From NCBI RefSeq assembly GCF_900538275.1, contig NZ_LR130778.1, forward strand, positions 3,034,001 through 3,098,000: a stretch of DNA of 64,000 nucleotides. Direction: 5' to 3'. The stretch comes from Petrocella atlantisensis. Its GTDB lineage: Bacteria > Bacillota > Clostridia > Lachnospirales > Vallitaleaceae. Both the position numbers and the translations under genes were made by a program. Below, piece after piece: positions 17,201 through 25,502 of this stretch. The number at the start of each line of letters is the position of its first letter. Position 1 is the first letter of the stretch. Under the pieces are notes generated by a model. The model was not told the DNA's origin, made no database searches, and saw only the letters and a program-made list of their open reading frames with translations.

Positions 17201-17704
17201 ATGAATCTAAAAGTCATAACAAAAAAAGATATGAACAATCTTAAACGATCAAGAAAAGGTATCGTAGATTTTCTTGTCGTCTTGATTTTTGTGTTTTTAG
17301 GGGGCGATTTGTTTATGATGGCTTATACCGCAAATAATGAAAATATAGTAGTGGAACCTATTCATGAAGATACGATTATTTTGCCTGCAAAACAAGGGTA
17401 TAGCATCATAAATATTGAAGGTGAAAAAGGTTATTTTCAGGATGATCATTTAATATTCATTCAGGAAAATGAAAAAGAGGGTGAAGTTGTTTTATTTCAT
17501 CGTGATAATGGTATTCTTGATCAGTTTAATTATGCCGGCAATATTACTCAAGTAAGTATGGATGAAAATATATTGCATTTAGTAGCTACTCAATCACAAG
17601 AGTCAGAAATCAATAAAATGGATCAAGTTAGTTCGAGTGAGATGGTGTATTCTGTGATGATTGATAAGGATAAAATGCTAAAGGAAAATATTAGAAGTAG
17701 GTGA
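17201..17704 (+). CDS. Membrane-anchored protein of a two-component operon
   Basis: 167 residues: a basic N-terminus, one membrane helix (about 25-47) and an extracellular remainder rich in acidic residues and beta strands (YSIINIEGEKGYFQDDHLIFI). I do not recognise the family. TGGAGG before the ATG at 17201 decides the start. The stop is 6 bp before the regulator reading frame, so the three genes form one operon. An accessory sensor or inhibitor of the kinase is possible but unproved. Confidence 0.7.
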   Translation: MNLKVITKKDMNNLKRSRKGIVDFLVVLIFVFLGGDLFMMAYTANNENIVVEPIHEDTIILPAKQGYSIINIEGEKGYFQDDHLIFIQENEKEGEVVLFHRDNGILDQFNYAGNITQVSMDENILHLVATQSQESEINKMDQVSSSEMVYSVMIDKDKMLKENIRSR

Positions 17705-17710
17705 TCAGAG

Positions 17711-18370
17711 ATGAAGATATTATTATTATAGGATGAAATCGGTATTAGTTCGTTTATCTTCATCCAATTAACCAGGCATTCTTATGATGTGGTTGTTGCG
17801 AAGACGGTCAAAGAAGCTATGGATATATATGACCCTACTTATACTATGTTATTGGTTGATTTGATGTTACCGGATGGAAGTGGAATTGAGTTTATCAAAT
17901 ATGTAAGGATGAGTAATACTACAATACCGATTATTATCTTAACGGCCTTGACCGAAGATGATGATGTTGTTGAGGGATTTATGGCTGGCTGTGATGATTA
18001 CGTTAAAAAGCCCTTTGGCATTGGCGAATTAATGATTAGAATGAAACGCTATCAAAACAATAATAAGCAGTCCCAAGCTATTATTGTAAGAGAACCATTC
18101 ACCTTAGATTTATGTAATCGGGCAGTAAGAAAAGAAGGGGTTAATATAATTCTAACCCCGACAGAATTTAAGTTGTTTCAGTTATTTTTTATAAACCACG
18201 AAAAAACGTTTACAAAAAATGAAATTGCGGACTTGATTTGGGGTAAAGATTATGTCGGGGACCTACAAATCGTAATTGTTAACGTTAATAGGCTAAGATG
18301 CAAATTAGATAGAGATAAAGAAGCTTATATAAAAACAGTTTGGGGCGTTGGCTACAAGTGGGAGAATTAG
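17711..18370 (+). pseudogene. OmpR-type response regulator with in-frame stop
   Basis: The reading frame from the ATG at 17711 encodes MKILLL, then TAG at 17729-17731, then DEIGISSF and a complete regulator: D50 in LLVDLMLPDGSG, T in IILTALTEDDD, K in DDYVKKPFG, and a winged helix (ILTPTEFKLFQLFF). Receivers normally have Glu or Asp at codon 7, and GAG to TAG is one base change. A restart at GTG 17789 would lose the first strand and the Mg2+ acidic pair. So the gene is either broken, read through, or carries a sequence error. The rest of the frame is intact, and the kinase gene starts at the next base after its stop. Confidence 0.85.
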
Positions 18371-19609
18371 ATGAAAGTATTAAGTTTGGTTTCATTTTAC
18401 TTCGGTATTCTTTTTTTCATGATACTTATTTTGTTTGGAATAGGGAACTTCCGTTTAATTAAATCTAATTATTCTGAAGCTGCACATCAAAATATTATAT
18501 CAATCATGGAAGAAGGTACTAAAGCCTATGATTCAGACAATGCTTATTATCAAAGTATTCTAAATAATGATAAGATCTATTATGAAATAAGAGAAGGGGA
18601 TAAAGTCATTGAATACTCTAATAGATATTTATATCCTTTAGACTATACAAATACGGATTTCTATACAGATAGAACTGTTCTTAAAGACGGTAAAGAATTA
18701 ATTGTTGTTAGTGATTTGAGTCATATATATAAGTTCGAGAAGGGTTTGATATATAGACTAGTATATAGATTGGCATTCATTTTTGTAGTGGGCTTATTGT
18801 TTACGATATTACTATCAGATAGCATATCGAAGCCTATTCATATTTTAGAAAAAGGGATTCTAAATGGGGAAAAGGTGGTCTGTGATAATTTAGAGTCTGA
18901 TATGGCGCGATTGTACTTAAAGTATAACGAATTAATTGAAAGTGTTGATTCAAATGAGAAACTTAAAAAAGAATTTATCAGCATGATCAGTCATGAACTT
19001 AGAACACCGCTAACTAGTATAAAAGGGTGGATTGAAATTGTTGGCAAAAAAAATGTAGATGACCGTACATTGGATCAGGGCATATTGATTATCAATTCAG
19101 AAATGGAACGTTTAGAATTACTCATATCTGACTTAATAGATTTTAATAAATATAATAAAAATAGTATGAAGATGACAATGGACAACAACGACTTAAAGAT
19201 TTTTCTGATTGAGATGGCTAAGACTTATCAGGAATATGATATAAGGGTAAGTTATTCTCAAAGAGCATATAATCTAAAGTTTGATATCGACAGGATGAAG
19301 CAGGTCTTTCACAATTTAATACAAAATAGTATTAAGTTTAGAGGAGATTCTCATGTAAAAATCGAAATAGATTTATCTATTGAAAAAGAATTTTATATGA
19401 TTAAGTACCGTGATTATGGAACAGAAATGACTATAGAAGAAGTCAATCATATGTTTGATAAGTTTTATAAAAGAAATAAGGTGATGCCTGGCGTCGGTCT
19501 TGGCCTGTACGTAGTAAAAGAAATCATTCAAGCGCACAAAGGTAGAGTCAGAGCTATACATGTGGATAAAGGCATTTCTTTAGTAATATTGCTACCCATT
19601 AATATATGA
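18371..19609 (+). CDS. Sensor histidine kinase of the OmpR-type pair
   Basis: 412 residues with two membrane helices (about 4-25 and 130-155) around an extracellular sensor of about 105 residues. The HisKA box is SMISHELRTPLTSIKGW with H208. The ATPase domain has N box FHNLIQNSIKF, G1 RDYGTEM (DxGxG is not canonical) and G2 GVGLGLYVVKEI. It begins directly after the regulator stop codon, so translation is coupled. If the regulator is dead, this kinase is orphaned. Confidence 0.92.
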   Translation: MKVLSLVSFYFGILFFMILILFGIGNFRLIKSNYSEAAHQNIISIMEEGTKAYDSDNAYYQSILNNDKIYYEIREGDKVIEYSNRYLYPLDYTNTDFYTDRTVLKDGKELIVVSDLSHIYKFEKGLIYRLVYRLAFIFVVGLLFTILLSDSISKPIHILEKGILNGEKVVCDNLESDMARLYLKYNELIESVDSNEKLKKEFISMISHELRTPLTSIKGWIEIVGKKNVDDRTLDQGILIINSEMERLELLISDLIDFNKYNKNSMKMTMDNNDLKIFLIEMAKTYQEYDIRVSYSQRAYNLKFDIDRMKQVFHNLIQNSIKFRGDSHVKIEIDLSIEKEFYMIKYRDYGTEMTIEEVNHMFDKFYKRNKVMPGVGLGLYVVKEIIQAHKGRVRAIHVDKGISLVILLPINI

Positions 19610-19646
19610 TTTGTAAAGAGTTATTTTTAACATTAGGAGGAAAAAA

Positions 19647-19832
19647 ATGAAAAAAATAGGGCGAAGATTAAAAAGTATTTTGGAGTTTATGTTTAAGTAT
19701 TTTCCAATCACAGGTGGATATTCTGCAAAAGACGCAGATGATTTAATGAAAGACCCTGATCATTACAATTACAGAGATATGTCTTGGGTCAAAAAACAAG
19801 AAGACAAATGGCTAAATAGAAACAAGAAGTGA
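19647..19832 (+). CDS. Small basic hypothetical protein
   Basis: 61 residues with many Lys/Arg, Asp and aromatic residues; it is not clearly membrane-bound. TTAGGAGG lies 7 nt before the ATG, a near-ideal site. I recognise no family. The frame beyond its TGA runs directly into a decayed lipoprotein fragment, so the junction may be a recombination scar. Confidence 0.55.
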   Translation: MKKIGRRLKSILEFMFKYFPITGGYSAKDADDLMKDPDHYNYRDMSWVKKQEDKWLNRNKK

Positions 19833-20034
19833 AGCGTAGCAGGAGACATAACTGAAAGAACGGAGAATGACGATGGTACGATTGTAATTCTGGTTGAAGG
19901 TGAATTAGATAACAATGGTGCTGATTATGCTCGGGGATATGTTACAGTTAATAAAGATACTATACAGGCAGCAACCAGACAAATCAACATTGCTCCTGAA
20001 GAAACTGAAGTTCCTAAAAATACTGAAGATTAAT
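19833..20034 (+). pseudogene. Truncated, internally deleted copy of the lipoprotein at 31533
   Basis: Translated in frame after the previous TGA, this segment reads SVAGDITERTENDDGTIV and continues to QAATRQINIAPEETEVPKN. It matches residues about 45-90 and 122-142 of the intact lipoprotein at 31533-31961. It lacks the signal peptide, the N-terminal third and about 34 internal residues (from IYLNEEMPVEAL onward). It has no start codon or ribosome site. The nucleotide match is close, so the duplication is recent. Confidence 0.9.
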
Positions 20035-20048
20035 CTTAGATAAATGAG

Positions 20049-20090
20049 ATACCTCATAGGGCGTCATCCATATGGGGTATGTTTATTTTA
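20049..20090 (+). terminator. Terminator after the lipoprotein remnant
   Basis: ATACCTCATA (20049-20058) pairs with TATGGGGTAT (20071-20080), with a T-rich tail. Bases 20042-20065 are identical to 30073-30096. Confidence 0.75.
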
Positions 20091-20127
20091 TATATAATGT
20101 ACTGGTTTTATTTTAGAATATAATTTA

Positions 20128-20175
20128 TACTTAGATATAGGTCATACATATGACGACCTATATCTAAGTATTTTT
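20128..20175 (+). terminator. Perfect 16-bp-arm hairpin before the first FadR gene
   Basis: The arms at 20128-20143 (TACTTAGATATAGGTC) and 20155-20170 are exact complements with an 11-nt loop, followed by TTTTT. It could be a second terminator after 20049-20090 or an operator/attenuator for the regulator gene 66 bp downstream. Confidence 0.7.
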
Positions 20176-20236
20176 GGAATTAAAACTGCTGTGTATAGGG
20201 CTTTGTATTTGAAAATTAGAACCTTGGAGGCATAAG

Positions 20237-20938
20237 ATGTTTGAAAGAATAGATAATGAATCAGTGGTTAGTATTGTAGTGAACAAAATTAAGACGTCAA
20301 TTATAAAGGGAGAGCTTTTACCCGGCGATAAACTACCAACTGAAGTTGAATTGATTGAGCAATTAGGTGTAGGAAGAAATTCTGTCAGAGAAGCGGTCAA
20401 AATGCTTACAGCTCTTGGCGTATTAGAAGTGAAAAGAGGACAAGGCACATATGTTGTGAAAAAAGTTAAACCGAGTTTTTTCAACCCATTACTGTTTAGT
20501 TTGATCATTGAACCGAAGTCAAATAAAGATTTGTATGAGCTTCGAGTTATGTTCGACACGATGGTGTTGTTTAATCTTATGGATAAGATGACGAAATTAA
20601 AATTTGAAAAGATATACAATCTTCTTGCTGAGGTTGAAGATAACTTCAAAAAGGATGTTCATACGATTGATTATTATGTACAACAAGATCTAGAATTTCA
20701 TAAGTTACTTATGGATTTTACGGAGAATGCTCTAATAAAGCAAATTGGTGAAGTCATCATTAGTCTATTTCCAGAATATATCAAGAAATCTATTTCTCAA
20801 GAAAACGGTATCAAGAGAAGCATTGAAAACCATTATGGTATAGTAGAACTTCTTAAACATAAAAATAAATCAGGTGTGAATGAATTGGTTGAAAAAACGC
20901 TTCGAGAATGGAAGCTTGAATGGAAGAGTGCAGACTGA
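20237..20938 (+). CDS. FadR-subfamily GntR transcription regulator 1
   Basis: DNA-binding regulator of 233 residues. The N-terminal winged HTH has GDKLPTEVELIEQLGVGRNS followed by REAVKML. The C-terminal FCD domain has the metal-ligand pattern D-x3-H (DLEFHKLL) and a later NHYGIVELL. TTGGAGG lies 7 nt before the ATG. It is a clear paralog of the regulator at 27089; shared stretches include SNKDLYELR and ERIDNESVV/DKIDSESVV. FadR-type regulators usually bind a carboxylate or sugar-acid ligand. It precedes the transketolase-Tct operon, which has its own promoter and dyad and is the probable target. Confidence 0.93.
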   Translation: MFERIDNESVVSIVVNKIKTSIIKGELLPGDKLPTEVELIEQLGVGRNSVREAVKMLTALGVLEVKRGQGTYVVKKVKPSFFNPLLFSLIIEPKSNKDLYELRVMFDTMVLFNLMDKMTKLKFEKIYNLLAEVEDNFKKDVHTIDYYVQQDLEFHKLLMDFTENALIKQIGEVIISLFPEYIKKSISQENGIKRSIENHYGIVELLKHKNKSGVNELVEKTLREWKLEWKSAD

Positions 20939-20974
20939 TCTTTATAGAGGTCAAAGCATAAAAACTTGAAAGAG

Positions 20975-21007
20975 ATAAGTACTTTTATAGGTACTTATTT
21001 TTTTTTG
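20975..21007 (+). terminator. Terminator of FadR-type gene 1
   Basis: ATAAGTAC (20975-20982) pairs with GTACTTAT (20991-20998) and a long T run follows. Confidence 0.85.
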
Positions 21008-21135
21008 TTCTCAAGGAAAGTCATACTTTAGTATTCAGCCTTGAAGCCTGGCAGAATACGTCAAAGACCTTTCCTTTCGAACCGTTCAGAAATATGAGCA
21101 GAGCTCATAACGAAGCGTAGATTCTTTTCTCGTTT
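21005..21135 (+). repeat. Interspersed repeat, copy B
   Basis: It starts TTGTTCTC-AAGGAAAG and contains the 47-nt core at 21070-21116, identical to copy A. It starts in the T run of the terminator. The middle (21021-21069) differs from the other copies, while both flanks match. Confidence 0.9.
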
Positions 21136-21195
21136 GCATTTCAAGACATATTGCACAAGAAAGCTGAGAAGTTTCAAAAATAACTGTGAAACATA

Positions 21196-21224
21196 TTGAC
21201 AAAGGCTAGTAGAGGGGATATAAT
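21196..21224 (+). promoter_or_regulatory. Consensus promoter of the transketolase-Tct operon
   Basis: TTGACA (21196-21201), a 17-bp spacer and TATAAT (21219-21224) match the sigma-A consensus perfectly. A promoter this strong probably needs repression, and a dyad lies just downstream. Confidence 0.9.
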
Positions 21225-21237
21225 ACATAGTACATCC

Positions 21238-21252
21238 TACGTAGTACGTAGT
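21238..21252. promoter_or_regulatory. Candidate FadR-type operator
   Basis: CTACGTAGTACGTAG is a palindrome apart from its central base. It lies about 14 bp downstream of the -10 element and just before the ribosome site of the first transketolase gene. A second TAGTAC sits at 21228-21233. The position suits a roadblock repressor; assigning it to the FadR paralogs is inferred. Confidence 0.55.
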
Positions 21253-21273
21253 GCAAACAATTAAGGAGGAACT

Positions 21274-22113
21274 ATGAACGATAAAATAGCATATCTAGAA
21301 GAAAAAGCGCGTGAATTGAGAACAACAATTCTTACGATGATCCATGCAGCAGGTTCAGGGCATCCAGGTGGATCCTTATCCGCTGCTGATTATGTAACAG
21401 TTCTGTACTATGATGAGATGCATATAGACCCTCAAAATCCGAAAATGGAAGACCGTGATCGCTTTATACTATCTAAAGGTCACAGTTGCCCTGTTCTTTA
21501 TTCTGTCTTAGCACAAAAAGGGTATTATGATTACGAGATTATTCATACACTTAGAAAATTTGGTTCGATTTTACAAGGCCATCCTGATATGAATAAAGTT
21601 CCAGGTGTTGATATGACAACAGGTTCTCTTGGACAAGGATTATCCGTTGGCGCAGGCATGGCCATAGGGCTTAAATCTACTAATAATTCAGCGAGAGTGT
21701 TTGTATCCCTTGGAGATGGCGAGATTAATGAAGGTCAGGTATGGGAAGCCGCATGTACAGCATCTAAGTATAAGCTCGATAATCTTGTTGCAATCGTTGA
21801 TTTTAACGGAATTCAAAACGATAGTTTTACAAAAGATATTATGCCCATGGACAATATTGCGGATAAATGGAAAAGTTTTGGCTGGGAAGTCATGGTCTGC
21901 GACGGACATGATATTTCAGATCTGGTTAAGACCTTTGAAGAAATGAAAGCCTTTAGACATGCAGGACGACCTATATGTATCGTAGCCAATACCATAAAAG
22001 GTAAAGGTGTCTCCTTTATGGAACATGTGCCAATGTGGCATGGTGTAGCTCCAAACAAAGAGGAATTCACACAAGCCTTAAGCGAAATCAATGGAGGTGA
22101 CTGCAATGTGTAA
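21274..22113 (+). CDS. Transketolase, N-terminal subunit
   Basis: Thiamine-diphosphate-binding half of a two-gene transketolase, 279 residues. Features are HAAGSGHPGGSLSAADYV near the N-terminus and the diphosphate/Mg2+ motif GDGEINEGQVWEA (about 148-160) with VDFNGIQND. TTAAGGAGG lies 4 nt before the ATG. It moves two-carbon ketol units between sugar phosphates; related split enzymes act on branched or unusual substrates. The next gene overlaps its stop by 8 bp. Its setting with a carboxylate transporter and glycerate enzymes suggests a specialised role, perhaps with hydroxypyruvate or a related donor. Confidence 0.95.
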   Translation: MNDKIAYLEEKARELRTTILTMIHAAGSGHPGGSLSAADYVTVLYYDEMHIDPQNPKMEDRDRFILSKGHSCPVLYSVLAQKGYYDYEIIHTLRKFGSILQGHPDMNKVPGVDMTTGSLGQGLSVGAGMAIGLKSTNNSARVFVSLGDGEINEGQVWEAACTASKYKLDNLVAIVDFNGIQNDSFTKDIMPMDNIADKWKSFGWEVMVCDGHDISDLVKTFEEMKAFRHAGRPICIVANTIKGKGVSFMEHVPMWHGVAPNKEEFTQALSEINGGDCNV

Positions 22114-23074
22114 GATTCAAAAAGAACATGTAAAAACATCCAGAGGCTATGACCCACAACCAACCAGACAAGCTTATGGTGATGTGTTGCTTGAAATGGG
22201 TGCGGAAAGAGATGACTTTTTTGTGATTGATTGTGATATAGCAAAGTCCATGAAAACCATGGCGTTTGCAGAAAAATATCCCCAAAGACATATTAATGTA
22301 GGCATAGCAGAACAAAATGCAGCTGGTGTTGGTGCAGGACTGGCTACCCTTGGGTATAAAGCGATTGTTAGTACCTATGCAGTCTTTGGAAGTATGAGAA
22401 TGCTTGAACAGATTAGAACTAGTGCTTGTTATCCCAATTTAAACGTAAAGGTGTGTTGTAGCCATGGCGGACTTACACCTGCAAGTGATGGTGTTACACA
22501 TCAAGCGATAGAGGATATGGGTATTTATCGTACTGTACCCAATATAGCAGTCATGATGCCTGCTGATTATAACGCCACAAAGGCCATGATGAGGGCATTG
22601 ATGGATTATGATGGTCCATGTTATATAAGATTTACAAGAGACAGTATGCCCAATTTTTATGAAGAAAATGAAGAATTTGTCATAGGTAAAGGTAAGGTGC
22701 TTCGTGAAGGTAGGGATATTACCATTATCGCTAATGGCGATTTACTCCATGAAGCTATAAAAGCAACAGAAGAACTTATTGAAAATGGTGTTGATGTAGA
22801 ACTCATCGATATGCACACAATCAAGCCTTTGGATGAAGAATTAGTTCTAAAAACCTTAGCAAAAACAGGTAAGATTATTACAGTTGAAGATCATAATATA
22901 TTAAACGGATTGGGTAGTGCAGTTGCAGATATTCTGGCAACACAAGGTAATGGTATTATGAGAAAAGTCGGACTTAAAGATTGTTTTGCTGAGTCAGGAC
23001 CTTATCATGATTTATTACATAAATATGAAATGGATGCTTGCTACATTATTAAAATGGCGCGAGAACTATTATAG
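22106..23074 (+). CDS. Transketolase, C-terminal subunit
   Basis: Pyrimidine-binding and C-terminal domains of the split transketolase, 322 residues. Visible are NVGIAEQNAAGVGAGLATLG with the catalytic Glu, the loop SHGGLTPASDGVTHQAIEDM, and a C-terminal domain with DMHTIKPLDEELV. The ATG at 22106 follows GGAGGTGA and overlaps the stop of the first subunit; the frame opened at 22091 is an upstream extension. Both halves are needed for the active site at their interface. Confidence 0.95.
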   Translation: MCKIQKEHVKTSRGYDPQPTRQAYGDVLLEMGAERDDFFVIDCDIAKSMKTMAFAEKYPQRHINVGIAEQNAAGVGAGLATLGYKAIVSTYAVFGSMRMLEQIRTSACYPNLNVKVCCSHGGLTPASDGVTHQAIEDMGIYRTVPNIAVMMPADYNATKAMMRALMDYDGPCYIRFTRDSMPNFYEENEEFVIGKGKVLREGRDITIIANGDLLHEAIKATEELIENGVDVELIDMHTIKPLDEELVLKTLAKTGKIITVEDHNILNGLGSAVADILATQGNGIMRKVGLKDCFAESGPYHDLLHKYEMDACYIIKMARELL

Positions 23075-23088
23075 AAAGGAGGGATAAC

Positions 23089-23751
23089 ATGAAGAAGAAA
23101 TTATATCTTATTCATACCATTAATCAATTTATGGACATGATTTACAATCCATTTGCAAAGCCTTTTCTAGAAGCAAACGAAGACTTTGAAATCTTTAACA
23201 TTGCTGATGACAGTTTACTACCACAAACACTTCAAGCTGGCAAGTTAACGGAAAGTGTAGCAAAAAGAATTATGCATTATGCATTAGCAGCTGAATCAAA
23301 CGGTGCAGACGGTATCATGGTTACATGTACATCCGTAAATGAAGCAGCGGCCTATGCAAGAAAATTTGTAAACGTCCCAATGATTAATATTGATGAACCG
23401 GTAGCTAAAAAATGTGTTGATACGGGCACCAAAATAGGAATTCTAGCAACACTTCCTACAAGTCCGATCGCGACGCTTCGATTAATTAATGAAGAAGCAA
23501 CTAGACAAGGTAAGATGATAGAACCTATAATTAAAGTTGTTGATGGGGCATTTGACATCCTATGTTCAGGAGACCATGCAAGACATGACGAACTTGTACG
23601 AGAGGCACTTTATGAGTTGGCCAAAGAAGTAGATGTGATCACATTTGCTCAGATTTCAATGAGCCGTGTTCAACATGATGATCCGGGTGTGCCATTGTTT
23701 AAAATTGGTGCCAGCGGGTTTGATGCGATAAAAGCGTTAATGGAAAAATAA
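23089..23751 (+). CDS. Asp/Glu/hydantoin racemase-family enzyme
   Basis: 220 residues with the fold of aspartate/glutamate racemases. The first catalytic position is kept (C80 in MVTCTSVNEAA), as is GTKIGILATLPTSP. At the second position the sequence is TFAQISMSR, with no Cys. Two-base racemases need both cysteines, so one-base chemistry such as isomerisation, decarboxylation or lysis is more likely. AAAGGAGGG precedes the ATG. It lies between transketolase and the carboxylate transporter, so it probably acts on the imported acid. The substrate is unknown. Confidence 0.85.
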   Translation: MKKKLYLIHTINQFMDMIYNPFAKPFLEANEDFEIFNIADDSLLPQTLQAGKLTESVAKRIMHYALAAESNGADGIMVTCTSVNEAAAYARKFVNVPMINIDEPVAKKCVDTGTKIGILATLPTSPIATLRLINEEATRQGKMIEPIIKVVDGAFDILCSGDHARHDELVREALYELAKEVDVITFAQISMSRVQHDDPGVPLFKIGASGFDAIKALMEK

Positions 23752-23824
23752 CAGGGTGGTATTAGGGGTTTACAAACCGTGGGGAACCATGAAAAAATTA
23801 ATCAAAAAACCAGGAGGTATTATA

Positions 23825-24901
23825 ATGAAAAAATCATTATCATTATTACTTGTTCTTATCATGGTAACAACATTATTTGCAGGTTGTGCAAAAGAAGAAA
23901 AAGCAGCTGAAACTGCACCTGTTGCAGAAGAAACTGAAGAAATAGCTGAAGTTGAAGAACCAATGGATGCATATCCGGAACGATCCATCAATAATATTGT
24001 CCCTTTTGGCGCAGGCGGTGGTACGGATGTGTGGAACAGGGCACTTAGTGCAGCAATGGAAGAGCCCCTTGGCGTTAAGATTCTTGTAAATAATATGACC
24101 GGTGGTGGACCGGGTGGAACGGGTCAAGCTTATGTATGGGACTCAGAGCATGATGGTTATACAATACTTGGAACAAGTGAAACACCACTATTGGTGCCTG
24201 TTATGACAGGTATGCCACAAACCACTGAAGACTTTGAATACTTTATCGCTGGTGGTTCACCAGGTTTACTACTTGTGAATAAAAATGCAGGTGTTGCAAC
24301 AATCGAAGAACTCATTGAAAAGTCAAAAGCAGATCCGGACAAATATAAGGTTGCATCAACAGCGGGTGGATTATGGTTTATCTTAGCGAATCTTTTTAGT
24401 AGCTATGGTGATGTTCCTGTTGGTAATGTAACCTATGACGGTTCAAGACCGGCAATCACAGCTTGTGTATCAGGAGAGACAGCAGCAGTAACAGCTTCAG
24501 CAGGCGAGGTTGCAGATTTTATAAGGTCAGGCGACCTAATCCCACTTGTAGCCATTCAACCAACAGACTATGAATTCCCAGGCTACGGAGTTATTTCGGC
24601 AGTAACAAAATCCATTCCTTCTTTAGAAAAATACTTACCACTTAACCAATTTATAGGTTTTATGGTTCCGGCAGATACGGATCCAGCTAGAGTTAAAGTA
24701 TTAAAAGATGCCTTTGAAGTGGCGATGGCAAGTGATGAAATTGCTAAGTTTGCAGAAGAACAATACGCAGTGATGTATAACTTGACAGGGGATGAAGCTA
24801 GAGCTTTCAGTGCAAAAGCACAAAGCACTATGAGCTGGATTCTTCAAGATATGGGACTTACCGAATTTTCACCGGAAGATTTTGATATACCTAGACCATA
24901 A
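23825..24901 (+). CDS. TctC-type carboxylate-binding lipoprotein
   Basis: Extracellular receptor of a tripartite tricarboxylate transporter, 358 residues. The signal peptide ends in the lipobox FAGC, an acidic linker follows, and the Bug/TctC fold starts at YPERSINNIVPFGAGGGTDV. The start at 23825 is set by AGGAGG 8 nt upstream; longer forms from 23756 would bury the signal peptide. A self-complementary hairpin follows and may protect its mRNA end. Bug-type receptors bind small dicarboxylic or hydroxy acids; the ligand here is not known. Confidence 0.93.
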   Translation: MKKSLSLLLVLIMVTTLFAGCAKEEKAAETAPVAEETEEIAEVEEPMDAYPERSINNIVPFGAGGGTDVWNRALSAAMEEPLGVKILVNNMTGGGPGGTGQAYVWDSEHDGYTILGTSETPLLVPVMTGMPQTTEDFEYFIAGGSPGLLLVNKNAGVATIEELIEKSKADPDKYKVASTAGGLWFILANLFSSYGDVPVGNVTYDGSRPAITACVSGETAAVTASAGEVADFIRSGDLIPLVAIQPTDYEFPGYGVISAVTKSIPSLEKYLPLNQFIGFMVPADTDPARVKVLKDAFEVAMASDEIAKFAEEQYAVMYNLTGDEARAFSAKAQSTMSWILQDMGLTEFSPEDFDIPRP

Positions 24902-24944
24902 GGCAAATCACAGCAAGTTAAGTGTTACTACAATGTACAATTCA

Positions 24945-24968
24945 TAGGGCTGGTATATACCAGCCCTA
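24945..24968. promoter_or_regulatory. Perfect 24-nt palindrome between tctC and tctB
   Basis: An exact self-complementary sequence (left half TAGGGCTGGTAT) with no T run after it. It should form a stable RNA hairpin without efficient termination. This is typical of 3' stabilising hairpins that let a binding protein be made in excess over its membrane partners. Confidence 0.7.
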
Positions 24969-24989
24969 AATTCTAAAGGAGGTTATGTA

Positions 24990-25487
24990 GTGGAAAAGCG
25001 AAATTTGAGAAGAGCAGATTTAGTGACCAGCATTATAGTTTTTGCTTTTTCAGTGTTTGTATTTATAAGCGCCATTGGACTAATGTCAAACACTTTAGAA
25101 AAAGGAAAAGAATGGTATGTATCTGCGGGTTTGTTCCCAATAATTATAAGTGTTTTTTTGGCCTTATGCGCATTTATGCTATTCTTCAGAGCAAAAAAAG
25201 ATGGTGCGAGGTTTGACTTCATTCACAAAGAAGCAGTTATGGCCTTATTAAAAGACAGAGAATTTAGAGTGGCCGTCATTATAATTTCATTGCTCATAAT
25301 TTATATCTTTATTTTATTACCCTTGTTGCCGTATTGGTTAGCAACCTTTATTTTCTTATACACTTTTATGCTTATTTTTCAAGAAAGAACCTTTAAGAAT
25401 ATAGTTATTATGACCATTGTGGCTGTTTTATCAACAGTTGCATTAACCTATGGATTTGGCACTTTAGCCATGATTCCACTACCATAA
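24990..25487 (+). CDS. TctB-type small transporter subunit
   Basis: 165 residues, four hydrophobic helices, the usual size and layout of the small membrane subunit of tripartite tricarboxylate transporters. The start is GTG with AAAGGAGG upstream. The next gene begins 15 bp after its stop. Confidence 0.88.
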   Translation: MEKRNLRRADLVTSIIVFAFSVFVFISAIGLMSNTLEKGKEWYVSAGLFPIIISVFLALCAFMLFFRAKKDGARFDFIHKEAVMALLKDREFRVAVIIISLLIIYIFILLPLLPYWLATFIFLYTFMLIFQERTFKNIVIMTIVAVLSTVALTYGFGTLAMIPLP

Positions 25488-25502
25488 GAAAAGGAGATAT
25501 AT

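Noticed and set aside
17729-17731. TAG read as pyrrolysine or other recoding
   Set aside because: A single TAG at an acidic-residue position, while other genes here also end in TAG; simple mutation or sequence error is more likely.
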